Program-made: the position numbers and the translations under genes
Source: Weizmannia acidilactici
GTDB lineage: Bacteria > Bacillota > Bacilli > Bacillales > Bacillaceae_C
Assembly: GCF_008974185.1 (NCBI RefSeq)
Contig: NZ_BKZP01000028.1
Span: 1 to 45,770 of the forward strand
Direction of reading: 5' to 3'
Length of the DNA: 45,770 nt
Notes under the pieces: generated by a model
The model's database searches: none
What the model saw: only the letters and a program-made list of their open reading frames with translations
Told to the model about the DNA's origin: nothing
Part shown: piece by piece, positions 1 to 7,780 of the stretch
Numbering within the stretch: position 1 is the first letter of the stretch
How the letters are laid out: each line of letters begins with the position of its first letter

Positions 1-13
1 TTTTTGCCAATCA

Positions 14-1048
14 TCAATCGGTTTTTCTCAAAAACGACGTGTGCTTCAAAGCATTTAAGTCCTTCGCCCCAATCCCGAACATCGCGATCTTCAGCTCAAG
101 TTCCGTCTGCTCAAAAGTCCGGAGCAAAGCATCAACCGAATTGACCGCATCGTGCAATAGTTTTCTACCAAATCCCGCAAGGTCGGCCCCGAGTGCAATC
201 GCTTTGGCTGCATCCACGCCGTTTTTCATGCCGCCGCTTGCCACCAAAGTACCCTCCACACCGAGGCTGCGCGCGCCGGTGATGCATTCCGCCGTCGGAA
301 TTCCCCAATCGGCGAAGGCTTCTGCTGCCGCCTTCTTCAGTGGATCCGACGTCAAATATTTTTCAACCTGACTCCATGATGTGCCGCCCGCACCGGCGAC
401 ATCGACAAAGGAAACGCCAATGGAAAAAAGTTTATCTGCGAGCCGGCCGTTAATGCCCCAGCCGACTTCTTTGGCGCCGACCGGAACTTCAAGCTTGCTG
501 CAAATTTCTCCAATTTTTACAAGCAAGTCTTTAAAATTCGTGTTCCCGCCCTGCTGGAACACTTCCTGCAGGCTGTTGAAATGCAAAATAAGCGCGTCGG
601 CCCCTGTCAATTCAATGATTCGCCGGCATTCGTCCACGCCGTATCCGTAATTCAGCTGGACGGCACCGAGATTGGCAAGCACCGGAATATTCGGCGCCAC
701 ATCTCGGACTTGGAAAGTATACGCCTGTTCCGGGCTTTCCAACGCTGCCCGGGTCGACCCTAAAGCAAACACCCAGCCTCTTTCCTCCGCCGCGGCGGCC
801 AAATTGCGGTTAATACTGCGCGCCTGGGCCGTACCGCCGGTCATTGAACTGATCAAAAACGGCGCCTTAAGCTGCTTGCCGAGAAAAGCCGTTTCCGTGG
901 ATATCTCGGAAAAATCAAGTTCAGGCAGCGCCTGATGTTCAAAGCGGTATTTCTCAAAGCCAGTTGTCGTTTCTTTCCCGGCTACATTTTCTTCAAGCAC
1001 CACACGGATATGTTCCGCTTTCCGCTTGGATATGGATGAATCTGCCAT
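14..1048 (-). CDS. fni: Type 2 isopentenyl-diphosphate delta-isomerase
   Basis: Interconverts isopentenyl and dimethylallyl diphosphate in the cytosol for isoprenoid synthesis; the type 2 enzyme uses reduced FMN. The protein has the family landmarks: SKRKAEHI at the N-terminus, PFLISSMTGGT, a VDVAGAGGTSW segment and a glycine-rich ASGGMKNG / ALGADLAGFGR FMN-phosphate region near the C-terminus. The length of about 344 residues is normal. I prefer the ATG at 1048 over the GTG three codons upstream, because AAGGTGAAG (an AGGTGA Shine-Dalgarno, SD) sits at the right distance from the ATG and overlaps the GTG. It follows nanE on the same strand with a gap of about 110 bases and no clear terminator, so co-transcription is possible. 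The identification rests on recognised family sequence. Confidence 0.95.
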   Translation of the reverse strand: MADSSISKRKAEHIRVVLEENVAGKETTTGFEKYRFEHQALPELDFSEISTETAFLGKQLKAPFLISSMTGGTAQARSINRNLAAAAEERGWVFALGSTRAALESPEQAYTFQVRDVAPNIPVLANLGAVQLNYGYGVDECRRIIELTGADALILHFNSLQEVFQQGGNTNFKDLLVKIGEICSKLEVPVGAKEVGWGINGRLADKLFSIGVSFVDVAGAGGTSWSQVEKYLTSDPLKKAAAEAFADWGIPTAECITGARSLGVEGTLVASGGMKNGVDAAKAIALGADLAGFGRKLLHDAVNSVDALLRTFEQTELELKIAMFGIGAKDLNALKHTSFLRKTD

Positions 1049-1159
1049 TTTCTTCACCTTCCCGCTTTTCTCGTGACGTACACCTGCTTATGCAGGGCAG
1101 TTTCAGTTTTCTCATTTTACCAAAAGCCGGGAATGAAAGGAAGAAAAACAGCTGTCTCT

Positions 1160-1834
1160 TTATTTCTGCACCATAATGGCGTCCACGAATTTTCTCGTGA
1201 TCAGCTGCGGGCGCGTGATTGCTGAACCGACGACTACTGCAAATGCCCCGAGCCCAAACGCTTTTTGCGCGTCCATCGGCGTATTGATACGGCCTTCCGC
1301 AAACACAGGAATTGTGAGCGTTTCTGAAAGCTTCCGGAGCAGTTCAAAATCAGGCCCTTCCTGTTTTGGAGAATATGGGGTGTAGCCGGATAAAGTCGTC
1401 GAAAGGCAATCTGCGCCCAGTTCAGCCGCGTGCAAACCTTCTTCATATGTGGAAATATCGGCCATGACGGGCAGGCCTTTTTCATGGACATACCCGATCA
1501 ATCCGGAAAGCTGTTCGCCGTTCGGGCGTACGCGGCCGGTCGCATCAAGCGCAATCATATCCGGCTTTACGCCGAGCAGTTCGTCGATCTCTTTTTTCGT
1601 CGGTGTAATATAAACTTCAGAGCCTTCATAATCCCTTTTTACAATGCCAATTACGGGCAACCCGGTTTCCGCCTTAATGGCCCGGATATCTTCGGCGCCA
1701 TTTGCCCGGATGCCGGCCGCTCCGCCCTCTTTTGCAGCGAGTGCCATTTTGGACATGATGAACGGGCTGTGAAGCGGTTCATCCTCCAAAGCTTGGCAGG
1801 ATACGATCAGCTTTCCTTTTACGTTGTCAAACAT
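1160..1834 (-). CDS. nanE: N-acetylmannosamine-6-phosphate 2-epimerase (NanE)
   Basis: Converts ManNAc-6-phosphate to GlcNAc-6-phosphate, the step that feeds sialic-acid-derived sugars into amino sugar metabolism. It is a TIM-barrel protein of about 224 residues. Visible family segments are KGKLIVSCQALEDEPL at the start, MALAAKEGGAAGIRANG, IKRDY-like GIVKRDYEGSEVYITPT, the ALDATGRVRP segment and a C-terminal FAEGRINTP / VVVGSAITRP phosphate-binding end. The ATG at 1834 has GGAGG about 7 bases upstream; a longer in-frame reading has no such site. No sialic acid lyase or ManNAc kinase is adjacent, so it stands apart from a nan operon here and may serve salvage of amino sugars. It sits 22 bases downstream of a small HTH gene. 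Confidence 0.92.
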   Translation of the reverse strand: MFDNVKGKLIVSCQALEDEPLHSPFIMSKMALAAKEGGAAGIRANGAEDIRAIKAETGLPVIGIVKRDYEGSEVYITPTKKEIDELLGVKPDMIALDATGRVRPNGEQLSGLIGYVHEKGLPVMADISTYEEGLHAAELGADCLSTTLSGYTPYSPKQEGPDFELLRKLSETLTIPVFAEGRINTPMDAQKAFGLGAFAVVVGSAITRPQLITRKFVDAIMVQK

Positions 1835-1856
1835 CCAAAGTCCTCCAATCGCAAGC

Positions 1857-2087
1857 CTAGTCCTCATCTTTTATGTCCAAATCTTCCGGTACCGGCTCGT
1901 TCAGCCATTCTTCCACAAGTTGCCTGTATTTTTCGAGCTGCTGCAAATACATATTAAACTGGTCACGGTTAATTAAATACTGCTCCCCGTCATGCACGGC
2001 GCGTATCCGCCTTTGCAGAATTAATTTTTCAATCGTTGATTCCGGCAAAGACAAATATTCCGCTGTTTCCTGAACGGTTAAATACAT
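1857..2087 (-). CDS. Small excisionase/MerR-type helix-turn-helix protein
   Basis: A 76-residue protein whose first half matches the excisionase-family DNA-binding fold: YLTVQETAEYLSLPESTIEKLI, then a wing with R-RIRAVHDGEQYLINRDQF. The second half is acidic and glutamine/glutamate rich (EEWLNEPVPEDLDIKDED). Family knowledge suggests a DNA-binding helper or small regulator; the target is unknown. ATG at 2087 follows GAGGTG at 6 bases, which fits better than a GTG at 2096 that lies inside that SD. It lies between the antiporter gene and nanE with short gaps, so it may belong to the same transcript. No phage genes are nearby, so a prophage excisionase role is unlikely. Confidence 0.75.
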   Translation of the reverse strand: MYLTVQETAEYLSLPESTIEKLILQRRIRAVHDGEQYLINRDQFNMYLQQLEKYRQLVEEWLNEPVPEDLDIKDED

Positions 2088-2156
2088 CGCAGGCACCTCG
2101 ATTCATTAATTTTCCCCATACGCACGGCATACCTAACAATATCTATGTTCATTATA

Positions 2157-4196
2157 TCACGCATGGAGGTGATGTTCTTCCATCCAATACACTTCCCGGA
2201 TATTGATTTGCCGTCGGAGTTTACGCGCGGTGTCCCTTGAGATTTTTCCCCTTTCAAAAAGGGACTGGACAGCATTGCGCTCGGCTTGGAAGGCTTTTTC
2301 CTGCAGTTCCCTTTCCTGCCGGGTAAACTTTAGTGATGCTTCCATGTTTTTCGGCATGTTTAAATTACGGATAAACTTCCGGTATTCGCTGATGACAAGA
2401 AAAGAAATTTCCCTGTTCTCTTCTGTCACGCCGGATTTAATTGACTGGATGGCCGCTTCCGCCATTTCAATTTTGATTTTTTTCATTTTTAAATAACGGT
2501 TTTTGCGCTGTTTACGGAGTTTTTTCTTGTTGGGGTAAAGCATGTAAAGCAACCGTATGAAACCTTTTTGGAAGGTCACCCAAATATTCAAGAGCCGGAA
2601 CTTCATTCGATTGGTAACGGCAATCTCCATGCGCCGGATATATTCAAGGAATAAAAAAGCCATTTCCCGGTCGATGCGTTTGGACTCGATCTGGGATTCA
2701 ATATAATGCGTTTCCGCATCGAGCGCCTTCATCCTTATGTCCGTTTCAATCCGCTTAAATTTGGGCAAATCCATTTCGTTTTCCTCGATTTTCAGTTGAT
2801 GGAGAATACTTTGATAGTCGGCAATGACCGCGGCCGCCGCTTCCCGGTTCTCATCATTGATTTGCTTGCGCACAGACTGGATGGCCGCTTCTTTGATAAA
2901 AATCGATGCATTTTTTTCCGCTTTCCTCTCCGACTGGTCCGTTTTTTCACTCTCCCGCCTCGCCAAAACCGGCAAAAGAACGCTTGCGATCAACAGCGTC
3001 AGCAAAATGACGCCGGCGGCAATAAAAATTAGCAACGAACGTTCCGGAAACGGTTCCCCGTTTACAAGATAGTATGGAATGGAAAATGCACCGGCAAGCG
3101 TAACCGCCCCCCTCACCCCGGATACAGTGGTAATCATTGTATGCTTTACCGACGGCTTCGTCAAACGCTGCTTTTTGGACTTCCAGCCGAGCCACCACGA
3201 ACCATACACCCAGAGAAACCGGAGCAGCAAAAGGGCTGCCGTCACCACGATGATATACGAAATCACTTTGCCGTTATCAAACTCCGGATTTTTCCAAATT
3301 TCACTCAAAACGCCCGGCATTTGCTGGCCCAGGAGTACAAAAACAAGCCCGTTTAAAATATAGGTCAAAACCGTCCAGGTGCTGCGCGACACAACTTGGT
3401 ACGAAAAGTTCGGGGATTGTTCCCTTTTCCGTTCAATCGCATGCACCATTCCGCAGGCAACAACAGCCAAAATGCCGGAGACTTGCATATGTTCCGCCGC
3501 CAGATAAATAAAAAACGGAGTTAAAATTTGGATCAGCATATGGACCGTGACATCTTCCATCCCTAGTCGGCGGATCAAAACCCTGAACCGGATAATGAGA
3601 TAAGCCAAAACTGAGCCGCCGAAAAAGCCGCCTATTGAGATAAGCAAAAAACTGCCGCTTGCCTCGGCAAGTGAAAACGACCCGGTGACCGCGGCGGCGA
3701 CCGCAAATTTAAATGCAACAAGGCTGGATGCATCGTTCAGGAGCCCTTCGCCCTGCAGCAGATGCATGATGACGCGGGGGACTTTTACACGTTCAGAAAT
3801 GGCGCTGACCGCTACAACATCGGTAGGAGATAAAATCGCTGCCAAAGCAAAAGCTGCCGCCAATGGAATGGAAGGAATCAGCAGGTGCGTCACGTAACCG
3901 ACCACAAATACGGTCACAAATACAAGCCCGAGCGCAAGCAGCAAAATCGGCCACCGCAGTTTCCACATTGCTTCTCGCGATACGTTTCTGCCGTCGTAAA
4001 AAAGCAGCGGGGCAATAAACAAAACGAAAAACAAATCCGGCTCCAGCGGAATATGGGCCCCGACAGGAACGGCGGCAAAAGCGAGCCCCAGCACAATTTG
4101 AATTAACGGCACCGGAATAAAGGGCATAAAGTGGTTCAGTATATCGGAAATTCCAACCAGCAATAGCAAAATCAGCAAAATTAGAAACATGTCCAT
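2157..4196 (-). CDS. CPA1-family Na+(K+)/H+ antiporter (NhaK/YvgP-like)
   Basis: Predicted cytoplasmic-membrane monovalent cation/proton antiporter for pH and salt homeostasis. Roughly residues 1-410 form about 12 hydrophobic segments with CPA1 hallmarks: FVLFIAPLLFYDGRN, LAAILSPTDVVAVSAI (the ion-binding TD region) and LLQGEGLLNDASSLVAF (ND motif), plus VSGVRGAVTLAGAFSIP in the later helices. Residues about 415-679 form a long, highly charged cytoplasmic tail rich in E, K and R, as in NhaK-type proteins of about 670 residues. AAGGAG lies 11 bases before the ATG. The following HTH gene is 70 bases downstream. The class is secure; whether it prefers Na+ or K+ cannot be read from the sequence. 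Confidence 0.9.
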   Translation of the reverse strand: MDMFLILLILLLLVGISDILNHFMPFIPVPLIQIVLGLAFAAVPVGAHIPLEPDLFFVLFIAPLLFYDGRNVSREAMWKLRWPILLLALGLVFVTVFVVGYVTHLLIPSIPLAAAFALAAILSPTDVVAVSAISERVKVPRVIMHLLQGEGLLNDASSLVAFKFAVAAAVTGSFSLAEASGSFLLISIGGFFGGSVLAYLIIRFRVLIRRLGMEDVTVHMLIQILTPFFIYLAAEHMQVSGILAVVACGMVHAIERKREQSPNFSYQVVSRSTWTVLTYILNGLVFVLLGQQMPGVLSEIWKNPEFDNGKVISYIIVVTAALLLLRFLWVYGSWWLGWKSKKQRLTKPSVKHTMITTVSGVRGAVTLAGAFSIPYYLVNGEPFPERSLLIFIAAGVILLTLLIASVLLPVLARRESEKTDQSERKAEKNASIFIKEAAIQSVRKQINDENREAAAAVIADYQSILHQLKIEENEMDLPKFKRIETDIRMKALDAETHYIESQIESKRIDREMAFLFLEYIRRMEIAVTNRMKFRLLNIWVTFQKGFIRLLYMLYPNKKKLRKQRKNRYLKMKKIKIEMAEAAIQSIKSGVTEENREISFLVISEYRKFIRNLNMPKNMEASLKFTRQERELQEKAFQAERNAVQSLFERGKISRDTARKLRRQINIREVYWMEEHHLHA

Positions 4197-4470
4197 TTGG
4201 AAAATTTCTCCTTATTTCTCTGTATCAAGACAGCTAATAAAACTATACCCAAATCTCGGTTGGATTAATGAAGCAAAGGACCGCCAAACGATCAATTTTT
4301 AGAGATTGTTGAAAAAATTATGATGTATTTATGTTATCGCGAATCCGCCGGTGCTTCAATGCTTTTCGCGCCAAACTCGGAAAAAGGGAATGCAGGAGGC
4401 AGGGTAAACGGATTGAGGTTCAAAATACATCGGACGGGAGGAAAGGCAAAACAAAGATCGATCCGTCCCG

Positions 4471-4504
4471 TTTTGTCCTTCATGGTGCCGATGAAAGACA
4501 AAAA
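4471..4504. repeat. Imperfect palindrome, copy 1
   Basis: TTTTGTCcTTCAT followed by a GGTGCCG centre and ATGAAaGACAAAA. The arms are complementary with one mismatch. It lies in the noncoding gap between nhaK and fruA, 20 bases from a second near-identical copy. Confidence 0.8.
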
Positions 4505-4523
4505 CCACAATCTGCCCGGCTCA

Positions 4524-4555
4524 TTTTGTCCTTCATGGCACCGGTGAAAGACAAA
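4524..4555. repeat. Imperfect palindrome, copy 2
   Basis: Same architecture as the copy at 4471: TTTTGTCcTTCAT, centre GGCACCG, then GTGAAaGACAAA. Compensatory-type changes in the centre keep the fold. This looks like a dispersed intergenic hairpin (REP-like) rather than a gene-specific terminator, as no long T-run follows. Confidence 0.78.
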
Positions 4556-4600
4556 TCCCTTCACAATGGCGGCAAAAGTACCAGCCGTAGTTTAATCCGT

Positions 4601-4649
4601 AAAAAAGAAGGCCGCCCAAAGCCGTATTGCCGGCTTACGGGACAGCCCC
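4601..4649 (-). terminator. Rho-independent terminator of fruA
   Basis: On the minus strand a long GC-rich hairpin (GGCTGTCCCGTAAGCCG paired with CGGCTTTGGGCGGCC around GCAATA, with a few bulges) is followed by TTCTTTTTT. It starts about 14 bases after the fruA stop. Confidence 0.8.
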
Positions 4650-4662
4650 CCTATCGTCAATA

Positions 4663-6573
4663 TTACATATTTTTTTGTGCAACCGGCCGTTTCCAAATGC
4701 CGAGAATCAAGCCGGCAACCACTGCACCGATGATAATCGAAACAAGGAACAACAGTGCATGGTTGGCAAGGAAAACAACGAAGATGCCGCCGTGCGGAGC
4801 AGGCACGTTAATATGCCAGAATTGTGTCAAACCGCCGGCAACCGCAGACCCGATGATACTCGAACCGATGACGCGCAACGGGTCGGATGCCGCAAACGGA
4901 ATTGCGCCTTCAGTGATAAAGGAAAGACCGAGCACATAGTTTGTAAGGCCTGCTTCTTTTTCCTGTTCGGTAAACTTATTTTTAAAGAACGTAGTCGCAA
5001 GGGCGATTGCAAGCGGAGGAACCATACCGCCGGCCATAACCGCAGCCATCATAAGGCCGTTCGTGTTTCCGCTTGACGTGAATACACCAATTGCAAACGT
5101 ATAGGCCGCTTTGTTGAACGGGCCGCCCATGTCGATCGCCATCATGCCGCCGAGAACAAGTCCCAAAAGCACCGCATTACCTGTGCCTAAGTGGTTCAAT
5201 CCGCCAATTAAGCCTGTGTTGATCCATTTAATGATCGGGTCAAAAATATAGTACATCAATCCACCGGTAATCAATAAGCCGAAAACCGGGAAAATCAAAA
5301 TCGGTTTTAAGCCGTTAAGCGTTTGAGGAAGGCCGGCAAAAGCCTTTTTCAAAAATACAATGACATACCCTGCAAGGAAACCGGCTGCCAGGCCGCCAAG
5401 GAAACCGGCATTTGAACTTGCTGCGAGGTAACCGCCGACCATACCAGGCATTAATGCAGGGCGGTCGCCGATGCTCGAAGCGATAAATCCGGCCAAGATC
5501 GCAATCAGGAAGTGGAATGCCCCTGTATCGCCACCTGCAATCGCACTCAGCATTTTAAAAATCGAGCTGTTTGCGCCGGCCGTTCTTTCAAACAGGAACG
5601 AAATCGCGAGCAAAATCCCGCCGCCGACAACAAATGGCAGCATGTGCGAAATCCCGTTCATCAAATCTTTGTAAATTTTTCCCCAAACGGATGTTTTTTC
5701 CGCTGGCTCATCATCATTGCTGCTGGCCGAGCTGTCCGCATGATAGACAGGTGCACGCTGCTTCAATACCTTATTGATCAAATCTTCCGGCTTCCGGATC
5801 GCATCACTGACCGGCGTTTGCAGCACGCGTTTACCGTCAAAGCGCGCCATCTCAACTTTCTTGTCGGCAGCAACTATAACGCCGACTGCGCGTTCGATTT
5901 CATCTTTTGTGAGGCCGTGCTTTACACCTTCCGAACCGTTCGTTTCAACACGGATCGGAATCCCCATTTCTTCCGCTTTTTTCTTCAGGGAATCTTCCGC
6001 CATATACGTATGGGCAATCCCGGTCGGGCAGGCAGTAACCGCAACAATGAATTTCTCATCGGATCCGGCGCTTGTACCGGCTGCCGGCGCTTCTTCCTGC
6101 GCTTCTTTTGCTTCTTTTTCAGCCTGTTTGTCGTCAAACAGTTTCGCCACTTCAGCAGGAGTTTCCGCCTGTTTCAACTGGTTGACAAACTCCTGGTCAA
6201 TGAGCAACCTCGATAATGCCGCCAGGGTTTGCAAGTGCGTATCCGCAGCATCTGCCGGGGCCGCAATCATGAAGAACAAGTATGACGGCTGGCCGTCCAA
6301 AGCTTCGTAATCAACGCCCTTTTTGCTGCGCCCGAATACGACTGTCGCTTTGTTGACCGCTTTTGTTTTGGCATGCGGCATGGCGATCCCGTCGCCGATC
6401 CCTGTGCTCGACTCCTGTTCGCGTTTTAAAATCATTTCTTTAAAAAGAACCGGGTCATTGATGCGGCCGCTCTTTGACAGACTCTCGATCAGTTCATCAA
6501 TGGCTTCCTCTTTCGTTGTCGCTTGCATATCCATAACCATGGTCTCTTGAACCATCAAATCAGTTATTTTCAT
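4663..6573 (-). CDS. fruA: PTS fructose transporter EIIABC (FruA)
   Basis: Phosphotransferase permease that imports fructose and phosphorylates it to fructose-1-phosphate. The 636 residues contain EIIA (about 5-145; active histidine in GDGIAMPHAKT), EIIB (about 170-265; active cysteine in AVTACPTGIAHTYMAE) and EIIC (about 300-625, multiple membrane spans with GDRPALMPGMVGGY and MAIDMGGPFNKAAY). Length and domain order match Bacillus FruA. The ATG at 6573 has AAGGAG at 8 bases; a 40-residue upstream extension lacks support. It is downstream of fruR, 163 bases after the fruR stop. The 1-phosphofructokinase gene fruK that normally separates the two is absent, which is unusual. A strong terminator follows. 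Confidence 0.95.
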   Translation of the reverse strand: MKITDLMVQETMVMDMQATTKEEAIDELIESLSKSGRINDPVLFKEMILKREQESSTGIGDGIAMPHAKTKAVNKATVVFGRSKKGVDYEALDGQPSYLFFMIAAPADAADTHLQTLAALSRLLIDQEFVNQLKQAETPAEVAKLFDDKQAEKEAKEAQEEAPAAGTSAGSDEKFIVAVTACPTGIAHTYMAEDSLKKKAEEMGIPIRVETNGSEGVKHGLTKDEIERAVGVIVAADKKVEMARFDGKRVLQTPVSDAIRKPEDLINKVLKQRAPVYHADSSASSNDDEPAEKTSVWGKIYKDLMNGISHMLPFVVGGGILLAISFLFERTAGANSSIFKMLSAIAGGDTGAFHFLIAILAGFIASSIGDRPALMPGMVGGYLAASSNAGFLGGLAAGFLAGYVIVFLKKAFAGLPQTLNGLKPILIFPVFGLLITGGLMYYIFDPIIKWINTGLIGGLNHLGTGNAVLLGLVLGGMMAIDMGGPFNKAAYTFAIGVFTSSGNTNGLMMAAVMAGGMVPPLAIALATTFFKNKFTEQEKEAGLTNYVLGLSFITEGAIPFAASDPLRVIGSSIIGSAVAGGLTQFWHINVPAPHGGIFVVFLANHALLFLVSIIIGAVVAGLILGIWKRPVAQKNM

Positions 6574-6736
6574 CCCACTCACTCCTTTTCTTTCAAATAC
6601 AACAACAATACCTCTTCCCATAGTGGCCAAACAAACGATGAAGTGGAATACTTGTGATCTATGTTTAAGATGGATATTGTTACTTTTCTTCATGCACAGT
6701 CTTTTTCATTTCCGGGGGAAAATAGCTGCTTTGCAT

Positions 6737-7495
6737 TCATTCGCTGTCTTCGCGGGTGATCACCTTCGTTTTGTTTAAAATGGTTGATTTTACCGCATCC
6801 GGCAGTTCTTCAGTAATGATAGCGGCTTCTGAAATATCAAACATTTTGCAAAAGGCCACCTCTTGGAATTTGCTGCTGTCTGCAAGCACAAAAGATTGTT
6901 CGGAAAGTTCTTTTGCGCGCCGCTTAATCAGCGCTTCTTCCGGATCCGGCGTCGTAAAGCCCATTTCGGGATCCACGCCATTTGCACCCAAAAACGCTTT
7001 ATCAAACCGGAAGCCATTCAATGTCTGCATCGCGACACTACCGATAACCGCCCTTGTCGTTCGCTTCATCATCCCGCCGAGGAGATACGACAGTATTCCT
7101 TTCTCCACAAGCGCTTCTACATGCGGAAGTCCGTTGGTGACAACGATTACATTCCTTGCCTCTATATAAGAGATCATCTCTAGCGTAGTCGTTCCGGCGT
7201 CCAGATAAATGCAGTCATTGTCTTTGACCATTTTTGCTGCCAATTGGGCAATGATCCTTTTTTGTTGAACGTTTTTGAGCGTTTTTGTATCCATATCCGG
7301 TTCCTCACTCCGACGTTGCAAAAGGGAAGCGCCGCCATGGACGCGCCTGAGCAAATTCATTGCTTCAAGATCCTGCAAATCGCGCCTGACAGTTGATTCT
7401 GAAGCATTCAACAGGTTCACCAAATCCTGGACTTTTACAATATGCTTTTTTTGCAAATACCGCAAAATGATTTGATGCCGCTCTTCTGCTAACAT
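6737..7495 (-). CDS. fruR: DeoR-family transcriptional regulator of the fructose operon (FruR)
   Basis: A 252-residue DeoR-type repressor. The N-terminal winged helix carries the family signature (ERHQIILRYLQKKHIVKVQDLV, ASESTVRRDLQDLE). The C-terminal sugar-phosphate-sensing domain has IYLDAGTTTLEMI, TNGLPHVEAL, LLGGMMKRTTRAVIGS and DSSKFQEVAFCK. By family knowledge it would respond to fructose-1-phosphate or a related sugar phosphate and control fruA. The name rests on linkage to fruA. The start is ATG at 7495 with GGAGGAAT just upstream. A promoter and a set of direct repeats precede it, consistent with autoregulation. Confidence 0.9.
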   Translation of the reverse strand: MLAEERHQIILRYLQKKHIVKVQDLVNLLNASESTVRRDLQDLEAMNLLRRVHGGASLLQRRSEEPDMDTKTLKNVQQKRIIAQLAAKMVKDNDCIYLDAGTTTLEMISYIEARNVIVVTNGLPHVEALVEKGILSYLLGGMMKRTTRAVIGSVAMQTLNGFRFDKAFLGANGVDPEMGFTTPDPEEALIKRRAKELSEQSFVLADSSKFQEVAFCKMFDISEAAIITEELPDAVKSTILNKTKVITREDSE

Positions 7496-7518
7496 GTTTT
7501 ATTCCTCCGTCTGATGAT

Positions 7519-7546
7519 ATTTTATCACAAACGATTTCATAATCAA
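7519..7546 (-). promoter_or_regulatory. fruR(-fruA) sigma-A promoter
   Basis: Minus strand -35 TTGATT (7541-7546), 16-base spacer, -10 TAAAAT (7519-7524) with an upstream TGTGA that could act as an extended -10. It lies 24 bases before the fruR start codon. Confidence 0.7.
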
Positions 7547-7596
7547 CCGTTTTCAATCAAAAAATATCATTTTTCATCAAAACCGATCAAAATTTT
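7541..7596 (-). promoter_or_regulatory. Direct TGAT repeats, probable FruR operator
   Basis: Reading the minus strand, the motif T(T)TTGAT recurs: TTTTGATC, TTTTGATG, AATGATAT, TTTTGATT and GGTTGATT, at 10-12 base steps, ending on the -35 element. Helical-turn spacing on one DNA face is typical of a cooperatively bound operator. Confidence 0.55.
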
Positions 7597-7685
7597 GTCA
7601 CATTTAATCGAATCAACCTTATTTTAACCGCTCTTCTTCTTTTTTTGAACGTTTTTGAATCATTCAAGCATATTTACGAATAATT

Positions 7686-7699
7686 TGTGAGCGTTTCCA
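7686..7699 (+). promoter_or_regulatory. cre site upstream of gldA
   Basis: TGTGAGCGTTTCCA matches the CcpA consensus TGWAARCGYTWNCA at all but one position. It lies about 80 bases before the gldA start, at or just above the probable promoter (TTTTCT, 16 bases, TAAGAT), which suggests carbon catabolite control. Confidence 0.7.
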
Positions 7700-7780
7700 A
7701 AAAACGTTTTCTTTTGGTAAATATGCGGTAAGATAGAGTTATATTTGTTAAGTTTTTCACATACATAAGGAGGAATGGCC

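Noticed and set aside
1857-2087. Phage excisionase implying a prophage or integrative element
   Set aside because: No integrase, att-like direct repeats or phage genes nearby. Excisionase-like HTH proteins are also common as ordinary chromosomal genes.
4331-4939. Long plus-strand open frame opposite the end of fruA
   Set aside because: It crosses the palindromic repeats and the antisense of fruA, has no SD and has composition typical of a shadow frame.
6574-6736. An 18-codon frame overlapping the fruR stop (starts MQSSYFPPE) as the start of fruK
   Set aside because: It does not resemble the 1-phosphofructokinase N-terminus (a YTVTLNP-type start) and ends at once.
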